64,000 nt of DNA, taken from Epiperipatus broadwayi. Its lineage: Eukaryota; Onychophora; Udeonychophora; Euonychophora; Peripatidae. The position numbers and the translations under genes were made by a program. Below, piece after piece: positions 11,477-22,935 of the stretch. The notes under the pieces were generated by a model. The model was given only the letters and a program-made list of their open reading frames with translations. It was not told where the DNA came from and did not search any database. Within the stretch, counting starts at the first letter, position 1. The number at the start of each line of letters is the position of its first letter. Where the stretch lies: NCBI GenBank assembly GCA_028023455.1, contig JAQFVV010000056.1:1-64000 (forward strand), in the 5' to 3' direction.

Positions 11477-14051
11477 GGGATTCATTATAAATAAAAAGTG
11501 AAAGAACTTGAAAGAATAACATTGTGAAGATTGATGGTTTATTGGGCAAAGTGTCAAGATTAATTATTCAACATGCAGATAATTCAGGTTGATGCCCCAA
11601 CAAGTTCTCATGTGATGAAGTAACATATTTTTATATGTATGTACAAAAGGCTTTTGATCAGACCAAATAACATTTTAAAATTGTTGTGGGAGAGTTTAAT
11701 GTAGAATTGATATACTTGAAAGATGAAAGTGCTGTAGGTAAATTTGATTATGATGATAAAAATTTTAAAAAAAATAGACTTGTGGAGATTGCAGAAAAAA
11801 AAAAATTATATTATGAATCCTTTTTTTTTTTTTTTAGGAAAATGCTAAATGGAAATGAATGAATGTGGAAGCATCTAAATGAAGGCTCGACAGAATTAGA
11901 TATTTTGATAACAGAAAATATGTAATTCCAGATTGCAATGTTCTTAATAAACACAGGAAGTGATCACCAATTAGTGATATGTAAGATACATATTAATACA
12001 AAACTAGAGAAATAAAAATTAAGAAAAACAAAATTCACAGTTGATATTCCTAATCTTCAGCATTATTTCAATGAATTTAAATTAGAAATTTCAAATTGTT
12101 TTCAAATATTAACAGATTCTGAACATGATTCAGATTTGAATGAAATCAATATGAAGATAACTGATACAATTTTAAAAACTGCAACAAAGACAGCTGGTAA
12201 AAAAAAAGCAACAACTGCTAATATAATTTCTACTGAGACTAGAAAATTTATAAAAAGAAGAAGGAATATGAAATACAAAAATGATGGATTAAAAAGGATT
12301 GAACATCTAAAATGTTATAAAATAGTGCAAAAAAACAGTTGATAATGGTGTAAGAAAAAATAATTGTCAACTAACATGGAAAACTATAGATGAGAATGAA
12401 AGTCTCAAGAATGTCAACAACATTTTGGTATTGATAAGATACTTATTTCTGAAAAAAAAAAATGGAATTATTATTAAAAAGAGAGATGACATCATGAAAT
12501 GTGTTAAGAGTTCTATCAAATAATAATAAAGAACAAGGAAAAGTACCTCCTACAACTATTATATCTTCTGAATTGCCCTGGATTTTAAATGAAGAAGTAA
12601 GATGTGCAATTAAATTAATGAAGAAAAGGAAAGCTCCAGATGATAATGAAATTATAATCCATATCTTTAAAAAAGCAGGTGAAAAAATAAAAAATTGACA
12701 AAGTTATATAACAAACAACTAAATGATAAGAATGTACCAGATGATTGGAAGAATGCAGTATTAATATTAAAAAAGATGATAAAAAACATCAGAAACAGAC
12801 CTATCAGTCTATTATCAGTTCTATATAAAAAGTTTACAAAAATAATTACAACTCATTTACAGCAAACTTTGGATTTTAACCAATCAAAAGAACAAGCTGT
12901 ATTTAAAAGTGGTTTTAGTACAATGGGTCATATTCAAGTATTGAGGGAAGTTATAAAAAGGATCACTGAAAATAAGTTGCTATTATTCTTTGGATTTGCA
13001 GATTATGAAAAAGCATTTGATTCTATAAGCATTTTTTCAAAGATCAAAACATTGAATCATCAAGATATAGACCTAGAATATTGTCATATTCTGAAGAATA
13101 TTTATAAAAATGCAACAGCAACAATTAGATTGCATTATTACCAAGAAAAGTATAAGACAGAGTGACTCCACATCTCCAAAACTTTTACAACAATACTACA
13201 AGAAGTATTTTGTGGATTAAAATGTGAAGCTAAAGGAATAAAAATAAATGAAGATTATTTAAGTCATCTAGATTTTGCAGATGATATAGTTGTTTTTGCA
13301 ACTAATGCTTTAGAGTTTCAAAAAATGCTACAAGAGTTATTAGATGAAAGTAAAAAGGTAGTACAAAATGTAAACATTAAAAAGACTAAAGCAATGTTCA
13401 TTGGATGAAAATAAAGACTGATAATGAGTTAGAAAGAAATTAACAACTACAAATACTTTGATCAGATTATTACTACAGATGCAAACATAATGGATGAAAT
13501 TAATCATAGAATATTACTATAGATGGAAACACAATGGATGGAAATAATCATATAATTAAACTTGTTTGGAGTGTTTTTGATAGAAATAATTTAATATTAA
13601 AAGAAAATATGCCTATGTGTGTGAAAAAGGTTTTCAATAAATGTTTTACAAGTTCTTACTTATGGATCCGACACTTAACAGAAAAGCATGACTCAACAAA
13701 GTATGTAGAAATGCATATTAGGAGTAACAAAAGAGATTGAAAGTGAAATACATGGGTAAGAGAACAAACAGGTGTTATTGACATCATTGAAAAAATTAAG
13801 AAACTGAACTGGAGTTGGGTTGGATGAATTGTTAGAAGGGATGATAATAAAAGGACAGTTGAAATCATAAACTGAATTCCAAGAGACTATAAAAGACCTA
13901 AAACGAAACAATATGTGAGATGGATTAATCAAATAAGGAAATGTATGGAGTGATGTCGAGAAGAAAGGCTAGAAATCAGAAAGGATAAATTGAACTTTAG
14001 AGAAACCTTTATCCAGTGGTGGATTGATACTGATTGAAAATGATGATGATA
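11477..14051 (+). mobile_element. RTE-type LINE copy A, 5'-truncated and decayed
   Basis: This is the same family as the full-length copy at 25812-29112. It begins inside the endonuclease domain (GFIINKK, then DG..., QKAFDQ, and a decayed version of the GDFNARIG motif) and runs through reverse transcriptase. RT landmarks seen: KMIKNIRNRPISLLSVLYKK (12767 on), FADYEKAFDSI near 13005, and LDFADDIVVFAT near 13270, so the catalytic FADD survives. The C-terminal part ends near 14030 with a short (GAT)n tail. Many stops and shifts break it into pieces (open parts include 12136-12342, 12501-12698 and 12695-13165). The flanks ATAATGTCTT (11467-11476) and ATAACGCCTT (14052-14061) agree at 8 of 10 bases, both differences being C/T, which fits an aged target-site duplication. 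A T tract sits at about 11820-11835. Confidence 0.88.
13465..13553 (+). repeat. Internal ~44-bp tandem duplication in RTE copy A
   Basis: Two adjacent diverged copies are seen: GATTATTACTACAGATGCAA... and ATATTACTATAGATGGAAAC..., both continuing ...ATAATGGATG/CACAATGGATG... AATCATA. Copies B and C have the unit once (segment encoding IIxTDGNxMDEINHRI), so this is a duplication specific to copy A. Confidence 0.75.
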
Positions 14052-14167
14052 ATAACGCCTTATCATATTATGAGTTTATTTACAATGTTTATAATAACAT
14101 ATATATATATATATAAACATAGAGCCAGTGCATATCACTAGCTAAAAATTCAAATATAAAATATCTA

Positions 14168-14380
14168 TCACTCCTCCTAAGCAGCGTTCTTTCGGCAGCG
14201 AGACCTCTTAATCAAAGATAAAGTCTGACTTTAATGGCACAGACAAGTCTAGATTTCAATTTATATAACAGCTTCATAGGACAAGAGTTTAACTTTTGTT
14301 CGTGCCATTAAATTCAGACTTTATCTTTGTTTAAAAGAGAACGCTGCTGAAAGAACGTAGCGCGAGGGGGGTAGAGTGAC
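14168..14380. mobile_element. ~210-bp hairpin MITE
   Basis: Two arms are inverted copies. The left arm (about 14181-14247) contains GCAGCGTTCTTTCGGCAGCG and later AAAGATAAAGTCTGACTTTA. The right arm (about 14294-14361) carries their reverse complements with few changes: the 31-base block 14210-14240 matches 14302-14332 at 28 positions. The outer ends (ATCACTC... and its mirror ...GAGTGACAT) also match. There is no coding capacity. It is more GC-rich than its surroundings. The superfamily is unknown and the exact ends and target duplication are uncertain. Confidence 0.7.
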
Positions 14381-16789
14381 ATAGAATTATTTTTCAATGC
14401 TTTTACTCCTTATAGAAGTTTCAGGAATTTTTACAGAATGTTTTTTTCATTTTTATTTTAGAAAATAGTGAAAATTTAAAAAACAAACTAGTTTGAGTGA
14501 TTCAGAGAGGACTATATTATTTTATTTGAATATGTGTATGTATTGTAACGATATGAGTAATAAAAAAAAGTTGATATAATAAGATAGCGAAGTATTAAAA
14601 ACTCATCACCATCAAGCCAATAGCAATCATAAGGCATAATTTTATAAAATAATAACCCTCAATATTTCTTGTGTATGTAAAACATAAATGTTAAAATAAC
14701 TACAAAAGTAAGCATATATCAAAAAGCACTAGAATCATTATATCAATGCTTTACATTATCAATGTTCTGGACATTAAATAACATGAATGAATTGGCAAGC
14801 AATGAACCAATAAGCATTAACATTTAAAATGAATGGACTTAAAGATGATTTACGTCATCTTAGCATCATTTAAATAACATTAAAAAAATTATACAGATGG
14901 CCTTCATTGTGACTTATAACTGAAGATATAAGTACACTTCAATAGTCAAAAGCTTAATCCAATCTCCAAAAATCTTAATCCTATTCTCTGTTCTACTTTA
15001 AATAGTACATTATCATTAGACGTGTGCACACATCAAACATTATATATAATATACTTAAGAATATAATATTTAGAAAATGTGTGTGCATATAGGAAAAAGA
15101 AAAAAAGCATCTTCAAAAAAATTCATTTTCCTTTATTTTAATAGTTATATAAAAATTTTATATTTTTAAGTTTCTAACTTTAATTTTTATAAGAATAAAA
15201 ATGCTTACAGATAAAAGAGAATATAATTTCAATTAAATTATTTTCTTTTTAATCAATTTGAATAATTATACAAGTCATTAATCAGAGATTAATTGAAAAG
15301 AAAAATGTTTTCATACCAGGTCAACAGGTAGGTCATCTTGTGTTCCAATTTAGGAAATTCAGATTATTATGGGAAGGGCAGAAAGTAGACTGTGTATAGA
15401 AGGATCATAGGAGAACAGAAGAAGTAAATGTGAGGGAAAAAGTAACATAAGTAAGTTCTTCCTCAGTAGTTGATTCTTCTTTAATTTCTCTCCAGTTGCA
15501 AGTGAAACATATGAAGAGAGAATTCAATCATTAGTAGCCAGTAATTGAAGAAATCAGAAATACAATTTCCCATGAATTAGCACAAGTTTTTCAAAAGTAA
15601 GAAATTAGCTCAAATTTACTGGGTAAGGTAAGCAAAACTAGCATTGAGAGACTGAAAATTATCATTATTTTTCAAGTACATCTATGAAAAAAATTATTCA
15701 ATGGTTTGAATTGTAAAATGGCTTGCTAACTGTCTATCTTAACTGAGTCATTGTCAATGTTTGAAAATGTAATCACTGAGAAAGAAGGATAAAGAGTCAT
15801 GAAAATTTTCTTAAAACTTGCCGATTGTCATGCTATACAATAAAATCTAGGCCTGAAATTAAGTCTGTTTAACAATAAAAGAGCTGTAAAAAGATTAAAA
15901 TAATTCAACAGATTAAAATAAAACAATTTGATGAACAAAGCTTAAAAAAAAAAAAAAATTTATCCATATTACTGATAATGAAGAACGGCTGTAAAAACTG
16001 CAAGATTTGGAAAATATTTTTTAATTAAAAAAAAATAATCTGCTGGGATGAGTTATTTTGAACACTGTCAAAGTATGTGCACATAAAGGAACATTAATAT
16101 ACAACTAAACAAAGTCAAAATATAAAAAAATAATAATAGTGTAGTTCCACAGAAAATTTACTAAGGCCTTAACTTTCATTATATCCTAATTAATTCAAAT
16201 ATTTCAAAACATTAGCATTTAGTTAATGTTAGATTAATTAATTAATTTGTAAACTTTTCATACTTTTTTTAACTCTTTTAAAGATTTTATAGACTTTACA
16301 TTTTTTCATTTATATAATAATACACTTTTATGTATAATATTTTTTATTAAGAGTTACTAAATAAAGTTTAATTTTTTCTAAAGACAATCAATTCTCTAAT
16401 TTAGATGATGGAAGTAGTCCAACAAATAATTAAGTTACGTTACTTAGGCTTATTAATTTAGTGTGAATTTTTATTTCATAACTTGTGTATATGATTAACA
16501 ACTGATTTAGTGCCACATCTTTAAAGTGCTTAAAAAAGAAGGAAAAGGGGGACTGAATATACTAAACATAACCAAAGATATATACAAATAGGCACACACT
16601 GTGTTGGAAGTATGTAGTTGTGGATGTACTCATCACATAAGGGTAATAAAATATATATAAAGATAATGTAATGTATTTAATATATAATGAAACATTATTT
16701 TTATATACTTTAACTTTTTTTGTTATTATCATAATTTGCCAGTTCATTAATTTTTTAGATTAAACAGCAATAGTTTTTTTTTTTCTCAT
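14381..16789. other. AT-rich DNA with one weak coding-like patch
   Basis: No firm gene. Between about 15480 and 15950 the plus strand, read with several stops, gives residues that look like a decayed helical protein (IEEIRNTISHELAQVFQK, then ENVITEKEG, then MKIFLKLADCHAIQ). I do not recognise a family; a decayed Gag or LINE ORF1 is possible. The rest holds only A/T runs. Confidence 0.35.
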
Positions 16790-17700
16790 AAAATCTTTAT
16801 TAATTATATAATATGTTTACATCAGGACAATGCTGAAAGCAAAACAGTTAACGACAAAGCCGGAATGAGGATCACACAACTAGTCTTGCTGTCAGGAATT
16901 AACTAAATGTACATTCCTATCATCATAAACAAAAATATGCAGTGGAAAAAAAGGTCCCATGTAATCTTAAAAAATAAATAAAGGAGCTAATTTTTTTGTC
17001 TCTCTCATGGATAGTCTGAAGCTTTGATATGAATAATTGATGGGGATTTGTCAATGGTAGGATTAAAGATAAGCATATCTCTAATGGACCAATATGCAAA
17101 GAGTAAGAAAGTGTAAATCCTAATGGACAGAAACATACCATTGCCAATACTACTAATTGGGGTAGTGACAGTGGGCTTCTGGCTTATATGGATATGTAGT
17201 GAGGTATAATGACAGAAAACATGCAACATGGTCTTATCTCTCTGTGACATAAAGGTCAGACCTGGTCTATGCAAGAGAAACCTTTATGAGTGACAGGGAA
17301 ATGATTTGTAAGAAGAGGATTTAGGTTTATCTTGATTAAAAAGTCTAAATATTTAGAATCCAGATGCCACCACTTAACTTTTTTAATAGTGGTATGATTA
17401 GAGAAGGGTAAAAGGGATGGACAAGGAGGAGTATCATTATTAATAAGATGATATGCCTCCCAAAAATTAATTTTTTGAGAATTTGGTTTAATAGATATAA
17501 TGGTGAATTTTGAGATGCGCTCTAATAGGGATAACCAGCTCTTCTCAGGAGGGGGGTCTCTGTAGGGAAAACATTAGTGAAGCACAATGCATCAGGGAAC
17601 CAAGAAAATTTTTTTACAATGGTATTATAGGCACATTGGAATTTGAATATTGCAATGGAGTAAAATGAAAGTCCATTGACTTTCATATGCTTCTGAAGGT
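16790..17700 (-). pseudogene. Decayed C-terminal end of a non-LTR retrotransposon ORF2 (Tx1/L1-like?)
   Basis: Read on the minus strand, this block is richer in G+C than its flanks. Across shifting frames it gives residues like the tail of a LINE reverse transcriptase polyprotein: KVKWWHLDSKYLDFLIKINL, then RDKTMLHVFCHYTSLHIH (resembling the ...TLLHVFWHC... segment), then a hydrophobic run with FAYWSIRDMLIFN, then SIIHIKAS and ERDKKISSFIYFLRLHGTFF near the end. This order fits the C-terminal region of Tx1/L1-type ORF2 proteins. No catalytic RT motif lies inside, because only the tail remains. Numerous stops and shifts show an old relic. I matched this from memory of the family, not by alignment. 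Confidence 0.42.
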
Positions 17701-18077
17701 TTCTGAGTCTAATCGTTACAGTTCATTCTCTATTCAACTCTCAATATAATTGCATAGTTTATATTATATATAGATATGATTGTAGGTTACCTAATGTACA
17801 GAAAAGTTCCAAGTACTCACAAGTTGTGTTATCCTATTGACAATATATTTTGATAAGAAATTGTAGAGATAGGCATATAAAATCTCCATTTCCAGAAGAA
17901 ATAGAAATATTCTTAACCCTAAAAAAATATTGTTCACCCAAATAAACAAGCAAGAGCAATTTCCTGCTAAAATAATATAACCAATTCAAGAGTGTAACTT
18001 CATTGAAGTCATACTTTGAGAAATCACTCTATGCATATCAATAATAATAACAAGTGATTCTGGAAATGACCTAGATT
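17701..18077. other. AT-rich DNA, nothing recognised
   Basis: No open frame, repeat or RNA gene is recognised between the LINE relic and the start of the hAT-like end. Confidence 0.5.
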
Positions 18078-18665
18078 AGGGTGACCAGACATCCCAATTT
18101 TTGGGATTTATCCCTATTTTTGATTAGATATCCCAATGACCTGAAATGTCTTTTAAGGACCATTGTATGTCCTGATTTTCAAATACTCATAATTATTATT
18201 TGTCTTACATAAATAATTCATTGCAAAAATGATAGTTTCTTGGTCCTTTCTGTCTGTTTCAGTCTCTATAGTAATACTATAATTACATCAGATAAAATCC
18301 AACACCAAAACAAAGATTGCTATTATGTTATATGGTCAGGTTCTCAAGCTAGATGTGTTCTTCATGTCCAACCTTGCCTTGAAGCATGCAAAGTCACATT
18401 ATTGTAGGCTAAACTTTGAACTGTGCTTGCACCTGCTTTGATTGACAGAGTAGTTATACTAGTTCCTTGTTGATAGTAATTTTCTATAATGATAAAATTA
18501 ATAAGAATATTAATAAACCTAAACAATAGACAACATGCCAAAAAGGAAGTCTAATTACAATAATGAATATACTGAAGTAATCATTCTGTAGTCAAAGTGA
18601 GCTTCATATTTTCCTACCTAAAAAACTAACATCTACAAGGGTTCAAACCGAGCAATATTTAAATT
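18078..18665 (+). mobile_element. Left end and N-terminal coding relic of a hAT-like element
   Basis: The sequence TAGGGTGACCAGACATCCCA followed by two ATCCC-type repeats resembles the end of a widespread hAT group. About 450 bases later an ATG (18536) opens MPKRKSNYNNEYTE and then hits stops. MPKRK-type starts are common in hAT transposases that carry a BED finger, but the finger itself is not visible here. A matching right end may lie at 21420-21545. Treat it as a truncated, decayed copy; the assignment rests on motif memory. Confidence 0.35.
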
Positions 18666-19195
18666 ACTAACAGTGCCATCATATATATATTACAAACTAT
18701 TATGACATATATATATAATTTTTGATTCTGTTATTTTGATACTTTTGAATATTTTAAGCGTGCATTTTTTTTTTGTAAAAAAAAAAGAGAGAGAATTTTG
18801 TTTATTCACATTAAGTTTGTCATTTGCAAAAATTTATTTGCTTTTAATTTCAATTTTGTAAAAATTTAAAGGAAAGAAGATATAACCAAGATGGCAGGTT
18901 CAAATTAATCAATTGTGAAGTTTTGCTTCACTAATTAAATATTTTAAAAGCTCAACTTTCATTAATTGAAATATTGTTTTCTTATCAAAGTCATTTTTAT
19001 TTTAACTAAAAATATTTCATTAATGAAATATTTTTGTTTCATTTATATTAATTTAAATTCCTTTGAGCTGGAATGTGATTTGAACCTTATCATCTTCATA
19101 TGTCATGTTTTTAATTAAAAATGGGCTGTAATTTGTTAATTGCTTATCTGCCTCTGGGCAAATGAACTAAGGAATTCCTATCATAGTTAAGAATG

Positions 19196-19330
19196 TATAA
19201 ATAGGGTAGATTGGAAATAAGGTGCTTTTTGCTTTTTGCTTCCTTTTGCTTGCTTTTTGTGTTATTTTGCTTTTTGCTGTTCTACTTTTCTTGTACCATT
19301 TATATAGCAAAATAAAATGTCAGTTGAGTA
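19196..19330 (+). promoter_or_regulatory. TATA box and polyadenylation signal in LTR-like spacing
   Basis: TATAAATA at 19196-19203 is followed about 110 bases later by AATAAA at 19311-19316, and then by a GC-richer stretch to about 19550. TATA box followed closely by AATAAA is the usual layout of an LTR. I could not find paired ends, a primer site or coding sequence, so this may be a solo LTR or chance. Confidence 0.22.
19224..19282 (+). repeat. TTTTTGC-type short tandem repeat
   Basis: Repeated TGCTTTTTGCTT units with variants (TTCCTTTTGC, TTGCTTTTTG) lie just downstream of the TATA box at 19196. They produce the leucine/phenylalanine-rich open frame starting at 19222, which I take as a by-product of the repeat. 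Confidence 0.65.
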
Positions 19331-19624
19331 GGACCCGAATCATCTTTTCCCATTCTCAGGACTGCCTCCGGAATGCTGCCACAAAGCTCCTGCATGGAAG
19401 AATGCTGCCACCAATGAAGAAGCAATAGTGACCAAGAATGCTGACCACCCAGCTGATTATTCTAACTGACACTCAGAGATCGAACTATCCAGCCATTGAC
19501 CCAGAGTGGCCCAAGGTAACAGTCCAATATCCATGTAGAGTTGTCTGTAATGCCTATAAATATTAATTAATATGTTTTTTTATATTTATATTTAATCTTT
19601 GCATGTAAGACTCTCTCTAATCCT

Positions 19625-19627
<3 letters not shown>

Positions 19628-19675
<48 letters not shown>
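19628..19675. repeat. (AT)n microsatellite, about 24 units
   Basis: Uninterrupted alternating A and T over about 48 bases. It is the longest perfect dinucleotide run in the window. Confidence 0.95.
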
Positions 19676-19680
<5 letters not shown>

Positions 19681-21419
19681 TGCTTATATCTATTTAAGTT
19701 TAAATCCTACATTTTATTTAGGGCGATAAATTTTACTATTGTAATTATTTGCTATTTTATTTACTTTTCTATATAATTTATATGCCAGGTCAACTCAACT
19801 CTGCAAACCTATAGTTTAGATTAGTCTTTTAAATCTCCAGCACTTCAGGGATATTTTAATTACTTTAAATTACTTGTCTTAAAGTCATTGCTCGCTGGAT
19901 TGAGAACTAGTTAAATAATATCATTTCTGTTCTAGGCAGATTATTATTATAATACTGCCATAAGTATATCTTTATTGATTATAAATTTAATGTTATTCAA
20001 AAATGCTATTGCTTAAATTCCATTTCAGATATTTTAAATAATAATGACCATCATTTTTTTAAATGTAATAATCATTTATATGTAACGCCTTGAGCATTAT
20101 AGTATTAAATAATGCTTATTGATTCCAAATGCATGTGGAACCCATTTAATGAAGGAAAATGTAATTGTATGTCATTAAGACATTCATCTAGTTTTACATT
20201 TCAGTTATTTAAATTGGTTTAGTATACAAGTCATGCCGTTATGCCAATTAAAATTTATATTTAGGCCATTAGTTATTTTGATGTCATTAAAGAACATATT
20301 ATAATTTCATAGTGCTGCCAGCATAAGTCAGCCATTGTCATTATTTGCTTTATCATAATTTGAGGATCATCAGAAACTCCAAATCCTCCATCTTTACTTA
20401 TATATATGTTTTAGCTGGCATTGGAAGTGCCCTAGGACACCTTCAGAAAGAGTAGCAGGAGCTCTGCATTTCTACCCTACATGGACAATTGCATCTCCCT
20501 ACCTACCTTCCCTCTCCAGGTATGGCCCACCAGAAGAAAAGGTGTACCATTTCTTACTTAAATGATGCAGCATCTCCATGGCCAAAAATAAACCAAATTT
20601 TATATTTGCCGCCTCATGATTGCACCGCAATTCATTGTAATATTTTAGAATCATGTCTAAGATTAATCAGTACGCCGTAATGCTATGATATAACTAAACC
20701 AATTTTGTTATTTATTATTGTATTTACATGTAGAATGTCAAGTAAAGTTTGCATTAAGCTATTTCCCTTAGATGAGTGACTCCCACATGCATAAATGAAT
20801 TCTCCTTATTTTATTATAATTCAAGAATTGAAATATAATGTTTTCATATTGAATACAAAAATATTTGAGTATTCAAAATCATTGTTTTATAACTTTGTTG
20901 TTCAATAATTAATAAATATAATGGATGTCAGAGACCAATTTACCTGGCATTGCAGTTATATACATGTAGTTTTCTTGCATGATCGAAGTGGCATCGATCA
21001 CAGTTTGTTAAATATATGATATTAATTTATTCAAACATTAAAGTGCCTCTTGTGAATTCTTTCGTCTAGGTTATTATTTAAACACATGATAAAATAGGGT
21101 TTATCTTCTTAAACCCATTATGGAACTTTTTCTTTTTAAACATTGGCATATAAATAAACCACACTATATATGTATTAGCATGACAGCCCATAATAATCAC
21201 AGATGTAAGCATAATGAAACTATTCTAGCGTGAATTATATAAATAATGTACGTTTAGAATAAATTGTTTTTATATAATATTAAATTAAAGTATCTTTTAA
21301 TCCTATCCAGAGCTCAAATTTTTATTTTGGTTAGTTTTTAAATATAAAAAAGGTTTTATATAATTATGTATTATTTTAATTCTTATATTTCATTCGGGGA
21401 TTCATCCTCAACAGTCCTA

Positions 21420-21545
21420 ATTCAAGTCTTGTGTCTCTTTACTGCTATCTACATCCAGTACAATGCACAGGAATGGAGTTTTATAAAAAAGGGTGCAATG
21501 CCATAAAAATGATTGGTCGTTATGTCCCGATTTTTGATCAAACCA
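21420..21545 (+). mobile_element. Possible right end of the decayed hAT-like element
   Basis: ATGTCCCGATTTTTGATCAA near 21515 resembles the subterminal TCCC-ATTTTT pattern of the left end at 18078. The outermost bases ...CCAGTCTAATCTAAGT mirror ACCTAGATTAG at the left end in inverted form. The agreement is poor in the terminal dozen bases and no direct target duplication is seen, so the pairing is tentative. Confidence 0.28.
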
Positions 21546-22935
21546 GTCTAATCTAAGTACAAGTTAATATTATAAATGAATGAATAAAATTTTGGTTGTG
21601 AAAATATTAATATTAATCCTTTACTTTAATCATTGATCATTTGGTATATAATGACTGAATAATTTAAGATATGATCATTAGATGACCAACTTCATCATCA
21701 GTATCATTGTTCAATCATTAGGCCATCCACACCAATATATATATATATAATTAGGCGGAAAGACACGGAGATTTAGCATGAGTAAATAAGACTCAAATAA
21801 ATGATATATGAACCCTAAATAATAAAACAATTTTCAGATATAAAATAATTGATGAAAAAATTATGACTAACTATCTTTTTATGGTTCCACAACTTTTAAA
21901 CTAATATTGCAAAAAAAAAAAAATCAACATCATTATTCCAGTTGATTCTAAGATGTAGTTGATTAAAGGATTGGCTTTCAAATATATGTGTAGAAAAATG
22001 CCAAGACATTTATAAATGTAAAATATTTTTTACATATAAATTACGACCAGTCTATTTTAAACAACTTTGATATTTTTACATTACTTTGATTTTATTAAAT
22101 ATATATAAATAAATTTAAATCAATTCTAAAAAGTTTAAAAATAAAAAGAAAGCAGCACTTCTAACGAATCAACAAATTCTTTGATCTGAAGTGTTAAAAA
22201 AAAGCTCATTTAAAAAGGCAGTATCATAATCAATAAAAATAAAAAAAAACTTTTTTTATTGTTGTTTGGTTTTTCATGTTCTTTGTTTTTTATACAAATA
22301 ATTTATTTATATCAATACTGACAAGCTTATGATAAATTAAGACACGTGATGAGCTTTTTATTTTCGAGAAGAATCTTTAAAGTAGAAATTTTAAGTCCCT
22401 TTAAATATTAAAATAAACATTTAATCATTAATTACAAATAATATTCAACAATAAAGAATATATATATACATTTCTTTGTTGTTTTATGATTTTCCCCCTC
22501 TCTAAACATAAAAAATACATTCAGCAAGAGTCACTTAAATGAACAACAGTTGCAATTAATTATAAATCCCTGGTACTGTAAAAGGATTAGATTGTTTTAA
22601 AATTTTCAGAAGATTAAGAGATAAAATGAGTGTCAGTGCACTGCCCATAAAGAATAAATCAAAAAAAAAAAAACAATTTTGACAAAGAATCATATTGACA
22701 TCTTGGCAATGCAAGTAAGTTCAAATACTGAACATTCTAAAGTTACAGCTGATCTTTATAAAACTATGTAAAAGCTTTACATCACTTTGCCACATATGAT
22801 TACCATATTAATATTTGTTTAAACAAATAAAAGTTACAGACTTCTTAAATAGTTCACTGCTACTCAAAAGCATCTCCAGAAAGATGACAATGTTTATTAG
22901 GATAGTCAACTGTATTTCCCCCCTTATCTTAACTT
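21546..22935. other. AT-rich DNA, no gene seen
   Basis: The stretch contains A/T homopolymers (for example near 21909 and 22664) and short (AT)n runs. No coding, RNA or clear repeat feature is recognised. Confidence 0.6.

Larger units (their letters stand above)
18666..21419. other. No gene; AT-rich DNA with two GC-raised blocks
   Basis: Two blocks stand out from the AT background: 19140-19550 (see the promoter-like entry) and about 20380-20660. The second has open frame 20489-20680 with no recognisable motif. Both could be pieces of insertions inside or after the hAT-like element whose ends lie outside. There are no RNA genes. Confidence 0.45.

Noticed and set aside
19222-19428. 68-codon frame starting with a signal-peptide-like leucine/phenylalanine run
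   Set aside because: The hydrophobic run comes from the TTTTTGC short tandem repeat; the rest has no motif.
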